Assembly (NCBI GenBank): GCA_017512145.1
Contig: JAFWHB010000012.1
Span: 1-53,903 of the forward strand
Length of the DNA stretch: 53,903 nucleotides
From: Mogibacterium sp.
GTDB taxonomy: Bacteria > Bacillota > Clostridia > Peptostreptococcales > Anaerovoracaceae
Direction: 5' to 3'
Shown here: in pieces, positions 1 to 7,946 of the stretch
Layout: each line of letters starts with the position of its first letter
Position numbering within the stretch: the first letter of the stretch is position 1
Notes under the pieces: generated by a model
Told to the model about the DNA's origin: nothing
The model's database searches: none
What the model saw: the letters and a program-made list of their open reading frames with translations, nothing else
Translations under genes and position numbers: made by a program

Positions 1-1
1 G

Positions 2-277
2 GGTCGCACGGGAATTCAAGCCTGTGGATTTGATACAAGGGGGACCGACGCGTCAGCGTTGGTGGATCCCTTATATCATGTGAGAGTGTTAGACGTTAGC
101 TCTAAGGAGCGAGCGCAGTTCTCGATGAAGCAGGAATCCCCCACTTCAAGTCGCCAGACTAAGTGGCGGGAGCGTTCAACACCAACAGCTGATTCCGGAA
201 TTCGCGAGGATTCAGCTTATCTGCCACGCAAGTACTGCAAACTCGATTATTTCAGCAAAGTCGGATTACTAAAGTAA
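2..277 (+). CDS. tnpB: C-terminal end of an IS605/IS1341-type TnpB (partial)
   Basis: An open frame enters from the left edge and stops at 275-277. Its first residues (GRTGIQACG) resemble the tail that follows the last RuvC motif in many TnpB proteins, and the later SMKQESP stretch, encoded around 124-142, is typical of the TnpB C-terminus that overlaps the element's right end. TnpB is the RNA-guided nuclease of IS200/IS605 elements. The frame runs on through the hairpin and the probable element end near 178, so the usual stop seems to be lost or the frame is fortuitously open there. No catalytic motifs are inside the window. Assignment rests on tail resemblance and the hairpin only. Confidence 0.55.
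   Translation, partial: GRTGIQACGFDTRGTDASALVDPLYHVRVLDVSSKERAQFSMKQESPTSSRQTKWRERSTPTADSGIREDSAYLPRKYCKLDYFSKVGLLK
128..180 (+). mobile_element. Probable right end / omega-RNA 3' hairpin of the TnpB element
   Basis: CCCCCACTT (138-146) pairs with AAGTGGCGGG (161-170) around a 14-base loop, directly after the GAAGCAGGAAT run common at right ends of IS605-family elements, and is followed by GTTCAAC (174-180). In IS605-type elements such a subterminal hairpin followed by a short cleavage motif marks the right end and the scaffold part of the guide RNA. The element boundary is inferred, not proven. Confidence 0.5.
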
Positions 278-292
278 TCCTCTTTATCTGAA
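263..292 (+). terminator. Weak hairpin with T-rich tail
   Basis: GGATTAC (263-269) and GTAATCC (274-280) form a 7-bp stem with a TAAA loop, followed by TCTTTATCT. It overlaps the stop codon of the TnpB-like frame. AT-rich, so a weak terminator at best. Confidence 0.35.
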
Positions 293-355
293 ACCGAAGA
301 AAAAGGATTATCTAATATATACATACAATGCTCACAGCAGAGTGGATGCAGATTT

Positions 356-395
356 GAGACAGAGACCTGCTGTCTTCCCCGATCTCCTGTCTCCC
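356..395. repeat. GGAGACAG-type dispersed palindrome, copy 1
   Basis: GAGACAGAGACC...TCTCCTGTCTCC forms an imperfect inverted repeat of the same family as the palindromes at 7852-7888 and 50004-50070 (shared GGAGACAG and CTGTCTCC arms). It resembles REP-type extragenic palindromes. It lies between the TnpB remnant and the lipase gene. Confidence 0.5.
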
Positions 396-476
396 AAAGG
401 AATAGCAATCCGCCACCTTATTACGATATAATTAGACATAATCCCCTGACTCTCCTGCCTCACAAAGGAGTTAGAT

Positions 477-1778
477 ATGAATAAATATGTGCGAATTGGG
501 ATCGTTGCTTTGCTCGTACTCTGCATTGCTGGCGGCGGCTACTGGTTCCTCAGGCCGACTACCGGAGCGGATATTCCATCTGTATTCATCCACGGCTACA
601 GCGGCTGGGGCACCTATGACGATAGATACGAAGAGATCCCTTATTGGGGACTGACTAATGAAGATTTCAGAGTCATGTTCGACAGGTGGGATCAGGATAT
701 ATACATTCCGTCCGTCGGACCGGTTTCGAGCGCCTGGGACAGGGCATGCGAGATTTATGCACAAATCACCGGAACTCGTGTCGACTACGGGGCAGCTCAC
801 AGCGCCAAGTGCGGGCATGAGAGATTCGGAAGAGACTATAGCGGCGAGCCGCTGATCAAGGACTTTGTCTGGGATGAAGAGCATCCGGTCAATCTGGTCG
901 GACACAGCTTTGGCGGGAACACTGCGAGGGTCCTCCTTGACCTTCTCGCAGATGGAGCGCCTGAAGAAGTCGCTGCAACAGGAGACGAGACAAGCCCGCT
1001 CTTCGAAGGCGGACACACCGGTATGGTTTTCTCTCTGGCGATGATCGCATCTCCGAGCAACGGCACCACACTTGTCAACGCGACCCTCGAAAGCGGAGAG
1101 GGCAGCAGTAATGGCCGGAGCTTTGGCATGGCGAGCACCTACGACGCGAGACTCGATCAGTTTGGCATCACAGCCGACGCAGCTCCGACGCAGGACAGCG
1201 CCGCCGAAATGATGGACAAGATAGATTTCTACGGACACAACGATAGTGCCGTGAACGACATGACGGTCGACCGGGCATGCGCGATGAATGCAGAGCTCGA
1301 GCTCCAGCCGGACGTTTATTATTACATCTATTACGGATGCCGCACTGAGGCAGATGGGACCGGCGCGAGCGTCCCGACAGAGAACATGTGCCGCTACCTC
1401 CGCGATCAGGCTTCGGTGATTGGCTCTTATACGGGCCGGACAGCAGGCGGCTACTCGGTCGGATACGGCGACGCCAAGGAGACATTCACAGTTCCGGCTC
1501 AGGACCTCGATGCAGAGTGGCAGCCAAATGACGGAACTGTCAATGTGCTGTCGGCATACTGCCCATACCATCTTGATGAGAACGGTGAGCGAGTCTACGA
1601 CGCCCACACAGAATATTCAGGAACAGGCCCAGCCGAGCCGGGCGTCTGGAACATACTTCCGGAGTTCGATGAGGACCACTACGGATTCATAGGCGGGATC
1701 CATTCCGAAGACATACGCGTCGTGCGCCAGATATATCAGGACATGCACGACCGCCTGAAAGCACTCAAAGTCAAATAA
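477..1778 (+). CDS. Membrane-anchored triacylglycerol lipase, family I.5/I.6 type
   Basis: Alpha/beta-hydrolase of 433 residues that should hydrolyse acylglycerol esters outside the membrane. A single hydrophobic segment (about residues 7-25) with little else before it suggests an uncleaved anchor or signal. The body follows the Geobacillus/Staphylococcus lipase pattern: HGYSGWG (39-45) oxyanion strand, YWG and VGPVSSAWDRACE (80-92), RVDYGAAH (101-108), nucleophile elbow GHSFGG with Ser144, acid Asp352 in PNDGTVN, and His401 in DEDHYGFIGG. All three catalytic residues are therefore visible. The start is set by AAAGGAG six bases upstream of ATG. It stands alone, ending in a terminator shared with the convergent transporter. 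Family is secure; substrate chain length cannot be read. Confidence 0.88.
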   Translation: MNKYVRIGIVALLVLCIAGGGYWFLRPTTGADIPSVFIHGYSGWGTYDDRYEEIPYWGLTNEDFRVMFDRWDQDIYIPSVGPVSSAWDRACEIYAQITGTRVDYGAAHSAKCGHERFGRDYSGEPLIKDFVWDEEHPVNLVGHSFGGNTARVLLDLLADGAPEEVAATGDETSPLFEGGHTGMVFSLAMIASPSNGTTLVNATLESGEGSSNGRSFGMASTYDARLDQFGITADAAPTQDSAAEMMDKIDFYGHNDSAVNDMTVDRACAMNAELELQPDVYYYIYYGCRTEADGTGASVPTENMCRYLRDQASVIGSYTGRTAGGYSVGYGDAKETFTVPAQDLDAEWQPNDGTVNVLSAYCPYHLDENGERVYDAHTEYSGTGPAEPGVWNILPEFDEDHYGFIGGIHSEDIRVVRQIYQDMHDRLKALKVK

Positions 1779-1783
1779 AATTA

Positions 1784-1818
1784 GAGGTCGGTTCTATGCC
1801 AGAGCCGACCTCTCTTCT
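1784..1818. terminator. Bidirectional terminator between lipase and transporter
   Basis: GAGGTCGG at 1784-1791 and CCGACCTC at 1805-1812 form the base of a 12-bp stem that includes TTCT/AGAG, followed by TCTTCTATTT on the plus strand and A-rich sequence on the other side. It can end both convergent genes. Confidence 0.85.
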
Positions 1819-1829
1819 ATTTCAAATTA

Positions 1830-3098
1830 TCACGCCCACACTACCCATATGAATATATACGCTGCGAGTACTGCCACGAGCGTGAATGGCAGGCCTATTC
1901 TGATGAAATCCTTGAAGGATACTTCGTAGCGGTTCTTCCTCAGGAGTCCGACGGCTGCGATGTTGGCCGATGCGCCGAACGGTGTGATATTGCCGCCGAG
2001 TGTCGCGCCCGAGAGGAGCCCGAAGTACAAGAGATACGGCTCAATCCCAAGACTTTCGGTTATGACCGCGAGTACCGGCAGCATCGTTGCGACATACGGA
2101 ATGTTATCGACAAATGCCGAGATCAGCACGGATCCCCAGATGATTATGGTGTAGAGAACGAACAGGTTCTGACCCGTATTCTCCATTATGAGGTTGGCAA
2201 AATCATCGATTACGCCGACTTCGATGAGTCCGCCGATTACGATGAAGAGACCGACCAGCAGACTCAGAGTCTGGAAATCAAGCCCTTTGATGGATTTGAC
2301 CGCACCCTCAGTGCTTTTGCTCCTGATCATGTCGATGATCATCGTGATCACCGCGAGAGTGCAGCAGATTATGCCATTTGTCAGCTCCGGCGTGTTCGGA
2401 ATGAATGACGCGACCACAAGAGACGCAACCATGAGTATCAGGATGACCGTCGAGACATAGTCCTTGACCTCAGTCCTGGAGACAGAGCCCACGGGCTCTT
2501 TGTCTTTGCGGAAGAGGTACATCATTACAGGGATCGTTGCAATCGCGCCGAGCTCGACAGCAAAGAAGATTCCCGGCTTTCCGTTCAGCCAGAAGAAGTC
2601 AAGGAAGTCCATTCCGGCAAAGTCACCAAGCATGATCGATGTCGTGTCTCCGACCAAAGTCGCAGCGCCCTGGAGATTTGACGAAACCGAGATCGACAGG
2701 ATCATCGCGACCGGATTGATTCCGAGCTTCTTGCAAACCGAGAGGCCGACAGGTGCGACCATCAGGACAGTCGCTACATTGTCGATCAGCGAGCTGATGA
2801 TTCCCGCGAAGAGGGACATGTATATCGTTACCCACATTACATTCGACGACTTCTCGAGGATCACATCCGCAAGGCGCCCCGGCATCTGGCTGGCGATGAA
2901 ATAATGAACAATTATCATCGTTCCCGAGATCATCAGGAGAACATTCCAGTTGATAGCTGATACCAGGCGCGGAAGCGGGAGTATCCCGATCATGATGAAG
3001 ATCGATGCCGCAATAAGAGCATAGTAAGGCCTGTACTTAGGCCTTGCTATCATCATTACATACATGAGAACGAATAAGACTAACGCAATTGTCTTCAT
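1830..3098 (-). CDS. ArsB/NhaD-family (ion transporter superfamily) permease, predicted Mn2+-responsive exporter
   Basis: Polytopic membrane protein of 422 residues with about 11 hydrophobic segments, duplicated in two halves. The first half has SSLIDNVATVLMVAPVG and the second half SAFVDNIPYVATMLPV, the paired DN motifs typical of the ArsB/NhaD/SLC13-like ion transporter superfamily; short polar loops after each (SSNLQGAATLVGD and SGATLGGNITPFGASANI) match its re-entrant hairpins. The start has AAGGA nine bases upstream. Substrate cannot be read from the protein: family members move Na+, arsenite, tellurite or dicarboxylates. The leader carries a yybP-ykoY Mn2+ riboswitch with a terminator, so I infer induction by Mn2+ and a role in metal or ion efflux. 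Confidence 0.85.
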   Translation of the reverse strand: MKTIALVLFVLMYVMMIARPKYRPYYALIAASIFIMIGILPLPRLVSAINWNVLLMISGTMIIVHYFIASQMPGRLADVILEKSSNVMWVTIYMSLFAGIISSLIDNVATVLMVAPVGLSVCKKLGINPVAMILSISVSSNLQGAATLVGDTTSIMLGDFAGMDFLDFFWLNGKPGIFFAVELGAIATIPVMMYLFRKDKEPVGSVSRTEVKDYVSTVILILMVASLVVASFIPNTPELTNGIICCTLAVITMIIDMIRSKSTEGAVKSIKGLDFQTLSLLVGLFIVIGGLIEVGVIDDFANLIMENTGQNLFVLYTIIIWGSVLISAFVDNIPYVATMLPVLAVITESLGIEPYLLYFGLLSGATLGGNITPFGASANIAAVGLLRKNRYEVSFKDFIRIGLPFTLVAVLAAYIFIWVVWA

Positions 3099-3189
3099 TT
3101 AATAATATCCTTATATAATCCGTAATATAGTTATAGCACGCGCCGCCGTCCACCGCCCCAGCAGGCGACGTCACGCACCGCATTATCAT

Positions 3190-3320
3190 ATAAAAAAGAC
3201 CATCATCACTACAAATAAGGTGATAATAGTCTTGCTGCTCCGTATATACCCCGGGGAACCCTCCCGTACTGACGGAATATATCGCATCCAGGATGCCAGC
3301 TACTCCCTAATACCTGGCAA
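3190..3320 (-). promoter_or_regulatory. yybP-ykoY (manganese) riboswitch with terminator platform
   Basis: Reading the minus strand from 3318, the leader shows the family landmarks in order: TATTAGGGAGTAGC, a first stem-loop with GGCATCCTGGATGC, CCGTCAGTACGGG, CCCCGG, a TATATA closing arm that pairs back to GATATATTC, and AGCAAGAC (3236-3229), as in the Lactococcus yybP-ykoY RNA. The strand after AGCAAGAC is also the 5' arm of a terminator (3232-3192, stem GACTATTATCAC/GTGATGATGGTC plus six T). This mutual exclusion predicts an ON switch: Mn2+ binding holds the P1 stem and prevents termination. It precedes the ArsB/NhaD-type gene. Not folded by computation. Confidence 0.85.
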
Positions 3321-3350
3321 AATATATATCACCAAACCCGCATTTGTCAA
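3321..3350 (-). promoter_or_regulatory. Promoter of the Mn2+ riboswitch leader
   Basis: On the minus strand TTGACA (3350-3345) and TATATT (3326-3321) are separated by 18 bases; the aptamer begins just downstream. Confidence 0.7.
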
Positions 3351-3363
3351 GGGAGAGATCGCC

Positions 3364-3392
3364 TTGTTCACCCAATTCCAATGTAATATAAT
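3364..3392 (+). promoter_or_regulatory. Promoter of the glycyl radical enzyme operon
   Basis: TTGTTC (3364-3369), 17-base spacer, TATAAT (3387-3392). The start site would lie about 40 bases before the activase ATG. Divergent from the riboswitch promoter, with only a few bases between the two -35 regions. Confidence 0.65.
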
Positions 3393-3436
3393 TAACTCAG
3401 AATTAACCATTTCCTGATGACGTTTGGAGCTGGAGA

Positions 3437-4348
3437 ATGGATAGACCATTAGTACTGGAACTTAAAGGCAATTCGCTCGATGACGGACCGGGCATTCGGA
3501 CTGCGATTTTCTTCAAAGGATGTCCGCTTCGCTGCATTTGGTGCCACAATCCTGAGAGCAAGAGTGTTAAGGCTGAGCTCTCGGTTTCGACGGCGGACTG
3601 CATCGGCTGCGGGACATGCCGTAAGGTCTGCCCGAATAAGGCAGCAGACCCGGGGCAGCCGGGCATCGTCGACAGGAGCAAGTGCGTCCTGTGCTTTACC
3701 TGCACGGAGCACTGCCCGCCTAAGGCTCTTCAGAGAGTCGGCGAACCTATGTCTATGGACGACATCATCAATAAATGCGCCAAGGATAAGCCATTCTATG
3801 ACGTATCCGGCGGCGGAGTCACTTTGACCGGAGGAGAGGCAACGATGTTCCCGGAGTGGGTCGGTGAGCTTGCAGGCAGGCTCGCAGATTCCGGGATCCG
3901 TGTGCATCTGGAGACCTGCGGTCATTTTTCTTATGACAAAGTCCGCGAGCACCTGCTGCCGCACATTTCCAGCATCTACATGGACGTCAAGATCATTGAT
4001 CGGGAGCTCCACAAGAAGTACTGCGGCGTCTACAACGATGTCATTCTGGAGAACTTCCGGAGGCTCGTCAGGGACTCTGCGGAGATGGGCTTTGCCTTCC
4101 TGCCGAGGACCCCGCTCATTCCAGGACTAACCGACACAGACGAGAATCTCACAGCCATCGCAGAGCTTTACCTGGAGACAGGCATCAGGAAGACCGAGCT
4201 CCTGCCATACAATCCGACCTGGTACGCCAAGACCGCCAAGCTCGGAGTAGAGGTCGATGCGGCGCTTGACGGCGTCACGTCATGGCAGAGCAAAGACAAA
4301 CTAGAACATTGCAAGGATATATTCAGATCACGAGGCATTGAGTGCTAA
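3437..4348 (+). CDS. Glycyl radical enzyme activating protein (radical SAM)
   Basis: 303-residue activase that uses S-adenosylmethionine and a [4Fe-4S] cluster to place the glycyl radical on the downstream enzyme. The radical SAM motif is Cys29-X3-Cys33-X2-Cys36 (GCPLRCIWC). A ferredoxin-like insert with two further cluster motifs follows: Cys55, 58, 61, 65 and Cys83, 86, 89, 93. This insert is present in activases of choline lyase, glycerol dehydratase and arylacetate decarboxylase types and absent from the pyruvate formate-lyase activase. GGGV-TLTGGEA marks the SAM-binding region. GGAG lies seven bases before the ATG. The stop is 10 bases before the enzyme's start, so both are translated from one transcript. 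Confidence 0.92.
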   Translation: MDRPLVLELKGNSLDDGPGIRTAIFFKGCPLRCIWCHNPESKSVKAELSVSTADCIGCGTCRKVCPNKAADPGQPGIVDRSKCVLCFTCTEHCPPKALQRVGEPMSMDDIINKCAKDKPFYDVSGGGVTLTGGEATMFPEWVGELAGRLADSGIRVHLETCGHFSYDKVREHLLPHISSIYMDVKIIDRELHKKYCGVYNDVILENFRRLVRDSAEMGFAFLPRTPLIPGLTDTDENLTAIAELYLETGIRKTELLPYNPTWYAKTAKLGVEVDAALDGVTSWQSKDKLEHCKDIFRSRGIEC

Positions 4349-4358
4349 GGAGGTAGAC

Positions 4359-7322
4359 ATGTACAAGACAGCAACCGGCATAGCAGCAGACCGTCTGGCC
4401 AATGCAGTTCTCCATTTCTTCGCTTTCGAATTCACCAAAGTCAAGAAGAACCAGGAGTACCTCAAGTCCAAGGACGGCTGGATCAATTTTTCGATAGGAC
4501 TTACCACAGAGAATGGGGAAGTTGCTCAGAGTATCTGGTTCAAGGACGGTAAGGCCAAAGTCAAGAGCACTGTCGAAGGTGTCGACACCAAGCTGATCCT
4601 CCAGAACACCGGAGTCCTCGCCGAGCTCGCGACCCTGCCTCCGAACGAGGTCCTCAACCTTATGCTCAAGAACAAAATGGCAAGCAGCGGCAACATGTCA
4701 TACCTCGAGCTTTTCAACCTCATGATCTCAGTCCTCATGAAGGACAAGCAGATTAAGCAGATGCATGACCAGACCGAGGAGCGCGCCGTCACCGGCCGTG
4801 AGATGGCCGATGATCCTGACGCAGAGCGCGTCCGTCCGCCACTTGAGTTCCTGAGGGCAGACAGCGTCGATCCGGGGGTAAAGTGCATCACCGACGATCC
4901 ATACCTCTCGACATACAAGCTCGATCAGTACCCGCGCCTCAAGAAGTTCCTCGACGTCCATCTGAGCGACAAGCCGGCGATCTGCACCGAGAGAGCCGTC
5001 ATCCTGACAGACTGGCACCGCGAGCACGGCTTTGAGACCAAACCGGATGGCACTCCTTGGATCCCTGAGGTCCGCCAGGGCGAGGCGTTCAAGTATCTGA
5101 TGGAGCATAAGGCACCAATCATCCGCAAGGGCAACCTCCTTGCCGGCACGACCACGACCAAAGAAATCGGTGTTCCGATCTATCCTGACGGCGTCGGCAT
5201 CCTGATATGGGGCGAGCTCCTGACCGTCAGCGAGCGTATGCTCCAGCCGTACCAGCCACTCGAAGACTGGGAGATCAAAGCCCTCAGCCAGGACGTTTTC
5301 CCATACTGGGTCAAGCGCAACTTCAGAGAGTACGTCCGCGACACCTATCATGAGCCAAAGTGCCAGCAGCTCGACGAGCGCTGGGCTGCGTGCTTCATGT
5401 GGAAGACAGTAGCACTGTCGCATACCATCCTCGATTATCCAAAGCTTCTGAGGCTCGGGCTCACCGGCATCATCGACGAGGTCAAAGCAGAACTCGCAAA
5501 GCCGGGCAACTCCGAGGAGAAGAAGCAGGAGCTCGAAGGCATGATCCTCTGCTACGAGGGCATGATCGCTTATGCCCGCCACCTTGCAGAGCAGGCACGC
5601 AAAGAAGCCGCTGCAGAGAAGGACCCTAAGAGGAAGAAAGAACTCGAAGTCATTGCTGAGGCAGTAGCACACTCACCGGAGTTCCCGCCGCGCAACATGG
5701 AAGAAGCTGTTCAGGCTATCTGGATCCACTGGATTGGAGTCCACATGGAGAGCACAAATGCCGGCTTCTCACTCGGCAGAATGGACCAGTGGCTGCAGCC
5801 ATTCTTCGAGAAAGACATGGCCGCTCTCAAGACAAAGGAAGAGCGCGAAGCATACATTTCGCACGTGCTTGAGCTCCTCGGATGCTTCTATATAAGCTGC
5901 CAGGATCACGTTCCACTCGTACCGGACATCGGCAACTACCTCTTTGGCGGCAGCTCATCCGACCAGGCAATCACCCTCGGAGGCATAACACCTAAGGGAG
6001 AGGACGCCGTCAACGACATGACATATGTCTTCCTCAAGGTAACCGAAATGATGGGCATGAGAGACCCTAACGTCAACGCCCGTTACAACCCTGAGAAGAA
6101 CAGCGACACATACCTCCGCAGACTTTGCGAGGTCAATGTCCATACAACATCGACACCATCGATCCACAATGACGTAGCAGTCATGGCATCGCTGGTCGAC
6201 CACAATTACGAGCCTGAAGACCTGAGAGACTGGTCGGCAACAGGCTGCGTTGAGCCAACGATCTCGGGCAAGCACATCGGCCATACGAACTGCATGATGT
6301 TCAATATGGTAGCGGCGCTTGAGATGGCTTTGTACAACGGCTACCATCCGCTGATGCGCTGGCACCTCGGCCCTAAGACCGGTGAAGTCGCAGATTTCAA
6401 GTCCTTCGACCAGTTCCTTGAGGCATTCTTCCGCCAGCTCGAGTGCCTGGCCGACCTGACCTGCCAGTACAACAACTACCTCGGCGAAGCGCATGCAGTC
6501 CTCCGTCCGACACCACTCATGTCGGCAATGGTAGACAACTGCATCGAGAAGGGCCTCGACGTAACCAAAGGCGGCGCCAAGTACAATTCGTCCGGAACTG
6601 CATGCATCGGCCTTGCAGACATCGTCGACTCACTCATGGCAATCAAGAGCCTTGTATATGATAGGAAGAAATACACGCTCCGCGAGATCGTTGAGGCTGT
6701 CAGGGTCAACTTCGAAGGCCACGAAGCACTTCGCAGCACGATCCTCACAGAGACACCGAGATTTGGCTCAGGCAACGACGAAGCCGTTGAACTCGCAAAC
6801 CGCGTGACCAAGTTCATGAAGGACTGCTTCTGGGAGCACCTGAACTTCCGCGGAGGCCACTACACTACAGGATTCTGGTCGATGTCGAACCACGTCGCAT
6901 TCGGTGCTTTGACCGGCGCACTTCCGTCGGGAAGACTCGCATACCAGCCATTCACGCCGGGACTCACACCGGAGGCAAACGCTTCGAAGAGCCTGCTTGA
7001 CAACATCCGCGACGTCACAAGACTCGATCCGACAAGCATGAACAACAACATCGCTTTCAACGTCAAAGTCAATCCGTCGCCGCGCGACACCCACGCTGAG
7101 ACCGTCGAGCACGTCCGTAACTACGCCAAAGCATACGCCGACATGGGCGGCATGCAGATGCAGTTCAACGTTGTCTCCTCGGCAACCATGCGCGCAGCCA
7201 TGGCAAGACCGGAAGAGTACAAGGACCTCATGGTCAGGATCTCGGGCTACAACGCATACTTCACACAGCTCAACAGAGATCTGCAGCTTGAACTTGTCCA
7301 CCGTGCGGATTATGGTTTATAA
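4359..7322 (+). CDS. Glycyl radical enzyme with N-terminal SCP2-like domain, substrate unknown
   Basis: Protein of 987 residues, about 100-150 longer than ordinary family members. Residues about 1-125 resemble an SCP2 lipid-binding fold (WINFSIG...IWFKDGKAKV...SGNMSYLELF); the rest is a pyruvate formate-lyase-like barrel. The active-site loop is Cys630-Val-Glu632-Pro, the Cys-x-Glu form of dehydratases, C-N/C-S lyases and arylacetate decarboxylases, not the Cys-Cys of pyruvate formate-lyase. The radical loop is VRISGYNAYF with Gly963, 24 residues from the end, the normal place. ATG at 4359 is chosen because AAGGAGG lies seven bases upstream; an in-frame TTG 21 bases earlier has no such site. 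No transporter, microcompartment gene or small decarboxylase subunit is adjacent, so the reaction is not assigned. Confidence 0.9.
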   Translation: MYKTATGIAADRLANAVLHFFAFEFTKVKKNQEYLKSKDGWINFSIGLTTENGEVAQSIWFKDGKAKVKSTVEGVDTKLILQNTGVLAELATLPPNEVLNLMLKNKMASSGNMSYLELFNLMISVLMKDKQIKQMHDQTEERAVTGREMADDPDAERVRPPLEFLRADSVDPGVKCITDDPYLSTYKLDQYPRLKKFLDVHLSDKPAICTERAVILTDWHREHGFETKPDGTPWIPEVRQGEAFKYLMEHKAPIIRKGNLLAGTTTTKEIGVPIYPDGVGILIWGELLTVSERMLQPYQPLEDWEIKALSQDVFPYWVKRNFREYVRDTYHEPKCQQLDERWAACFMWKTVALSHTILDYPKLLRLGLTGIIDEVKAELAKPGNSEEKKQELEGMILCYEGMIAYARHLAEQARKEAAAEKDPKRKKELEVIAEAVAHSPEFPPRNMEEAVQAIWIHWIGVHMESTNAGFSLGRMDQWLQPFFEKDMAALKTKEEREAYISHVLELLGCFYISCQDHVPLVPDIGNYLFGGSSSDQAITLGGITPKGEDAVNDMTYVFLKVTEMMGMRDPNVNARYNPEKNSDTYLRRLCEVNVHTTSTPSIHNDVAVMASLVDHNYEPEDLRDWSATGCVEPTISGKHIGHTNCMMFNMVAALEMALYNGYHPLMRWHLGPKTGEVADFKSFDQFLEAFFRQLECLADLTCQYNNYLGEAHAVLRPTPLMSAMVDNCIEKGLDVTKGGAKYNSSGTACIGLADIVDSLMAIKSLVYDRKKYTLREIVEAVRVNFEGHEALRSTILTETPRFGSGNDEAVELANRVTKFMKDCFWEHLNFRGGHYTTGFWSMSNHVAFGALTGALPSGRLAYQPFTPGLTPEANASKSLLDNIRDVTRLDPTSMNNNIAFNVKVNPSPRDTHAETVEHVRNYAKAYADMGGMQMQFNVVSSATMRAAMARPEEYKDLMVRISGYNAYFTQLNRDLQLELVHRADYGL

Positions 7323-7366
7323 TCCATAGGTACACTTTATATTGGACAACGGAGGAATAGTTAAAA

Positions 7367-7834
7367 ATGATCACAACACCTGCAACACAAGCACTCGATG
7401 CAGTTAATGCTAAGTATGAATTTCTTGAGGCACCTGGAGCTATCAGCGGCGAGGACTACTCCCGCATGATCGGAGCCGACAAAGCCGAGAGACTTTTCAA
7501 GACCCTCGTTATGAAGGGCGACACAACAGGCAGCATCTACGTATTCGTAGTACCGGCCCTGGCAAAGCTCTCCCAGAGACAGACCGCAAGAGCCCTCGGC
7601 GAGCACGCTCTTGAGATGATCAAGCCGGTCGAGCTCAAGCAGCTCACAGGCTACGTTCACGGCGGCACATCACCACTTGGAATGATCAATCAGTACAGAG
7701 TCATCTTTGACGAGTGCGCAGGAGAAATGCCAACAGTCATCATCAACGGCGGAGGAGGCGGCTACCTCGTAGAGCTCACACTCGACGAATTCGCCAAAGT
7801 CCAGCCATACGAGCTGATGCCACTCAAGAAATAA
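7367..7834 (+). CDS. ybaK: YbaK/EbsC-family aminoacyl-tRNA deacylase
   Basis: 155-residue single-domain protein of the Cys-tRNA(Pro)/ProX-type deacylase family, which clears mischarged tRNA. Visible family signatures are the lysine in KTLVMKGD (around residue 48), the GGTSPLG loop (about residues 101-107) and INGGGGGYLVELT near the C-terminus. Length equals that of E. coli YbaK. The start has GGAGG eleven bases upstream. It follows the glycyl radical enzyme by 44 bases and may share its transcript, ending at the hairpin at 7857-7888. Whether it is Cys-specific cannot be told by eye. Confidence 0.9.
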   Translation: MITTPATQALDAVNAKYEFLEAPGAISGEDYSRMIGADKAERLFKTLVMKGDTTGSIYVFVVPALAKLSQRQTARALGEHALEMIKPVELKQLTGYVHGGTSPLGMINQYRVIFDECAGEMPTVIINGGGGGYLVELTLDEFAKVQPYELMPLKK

Positions 7835-7851
7835 GAGGAATAGAATAGCGG

Positions 7852-7888
7852 CAGGAGACAGGAGGAGACAGGGGCCGGTTCTCCTGTC
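7852..7888 (+). terminator. Terminator-like palindrome of the GGAGACAG family
   Basis: GACAGGAG (7857-7864) pairs with CTCCTGTC (7881-7888); the loop holds GAGACAGGGGCCGGTT, the core shared with the copy at 50004. It follows the YbaK gene and is followed by a T-containing stretch (ATCTTTC). Confidence 0.6.
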
Positions 7889-7946
7889 ATCTTTCGGGCC
7901 AAGCCGTCCACCGCATCAACACTCGCCGCTGTAAGGGGGGCACACT

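Noticed and set aside
4359..7322. Pyruvate formate-lyase
   Set aside because: The active site has Cys-Val-Glu rather than the Cys-Cys pair of pyruvate formate-lyase, and the activase has the ferredoxin insert missing from PflA.
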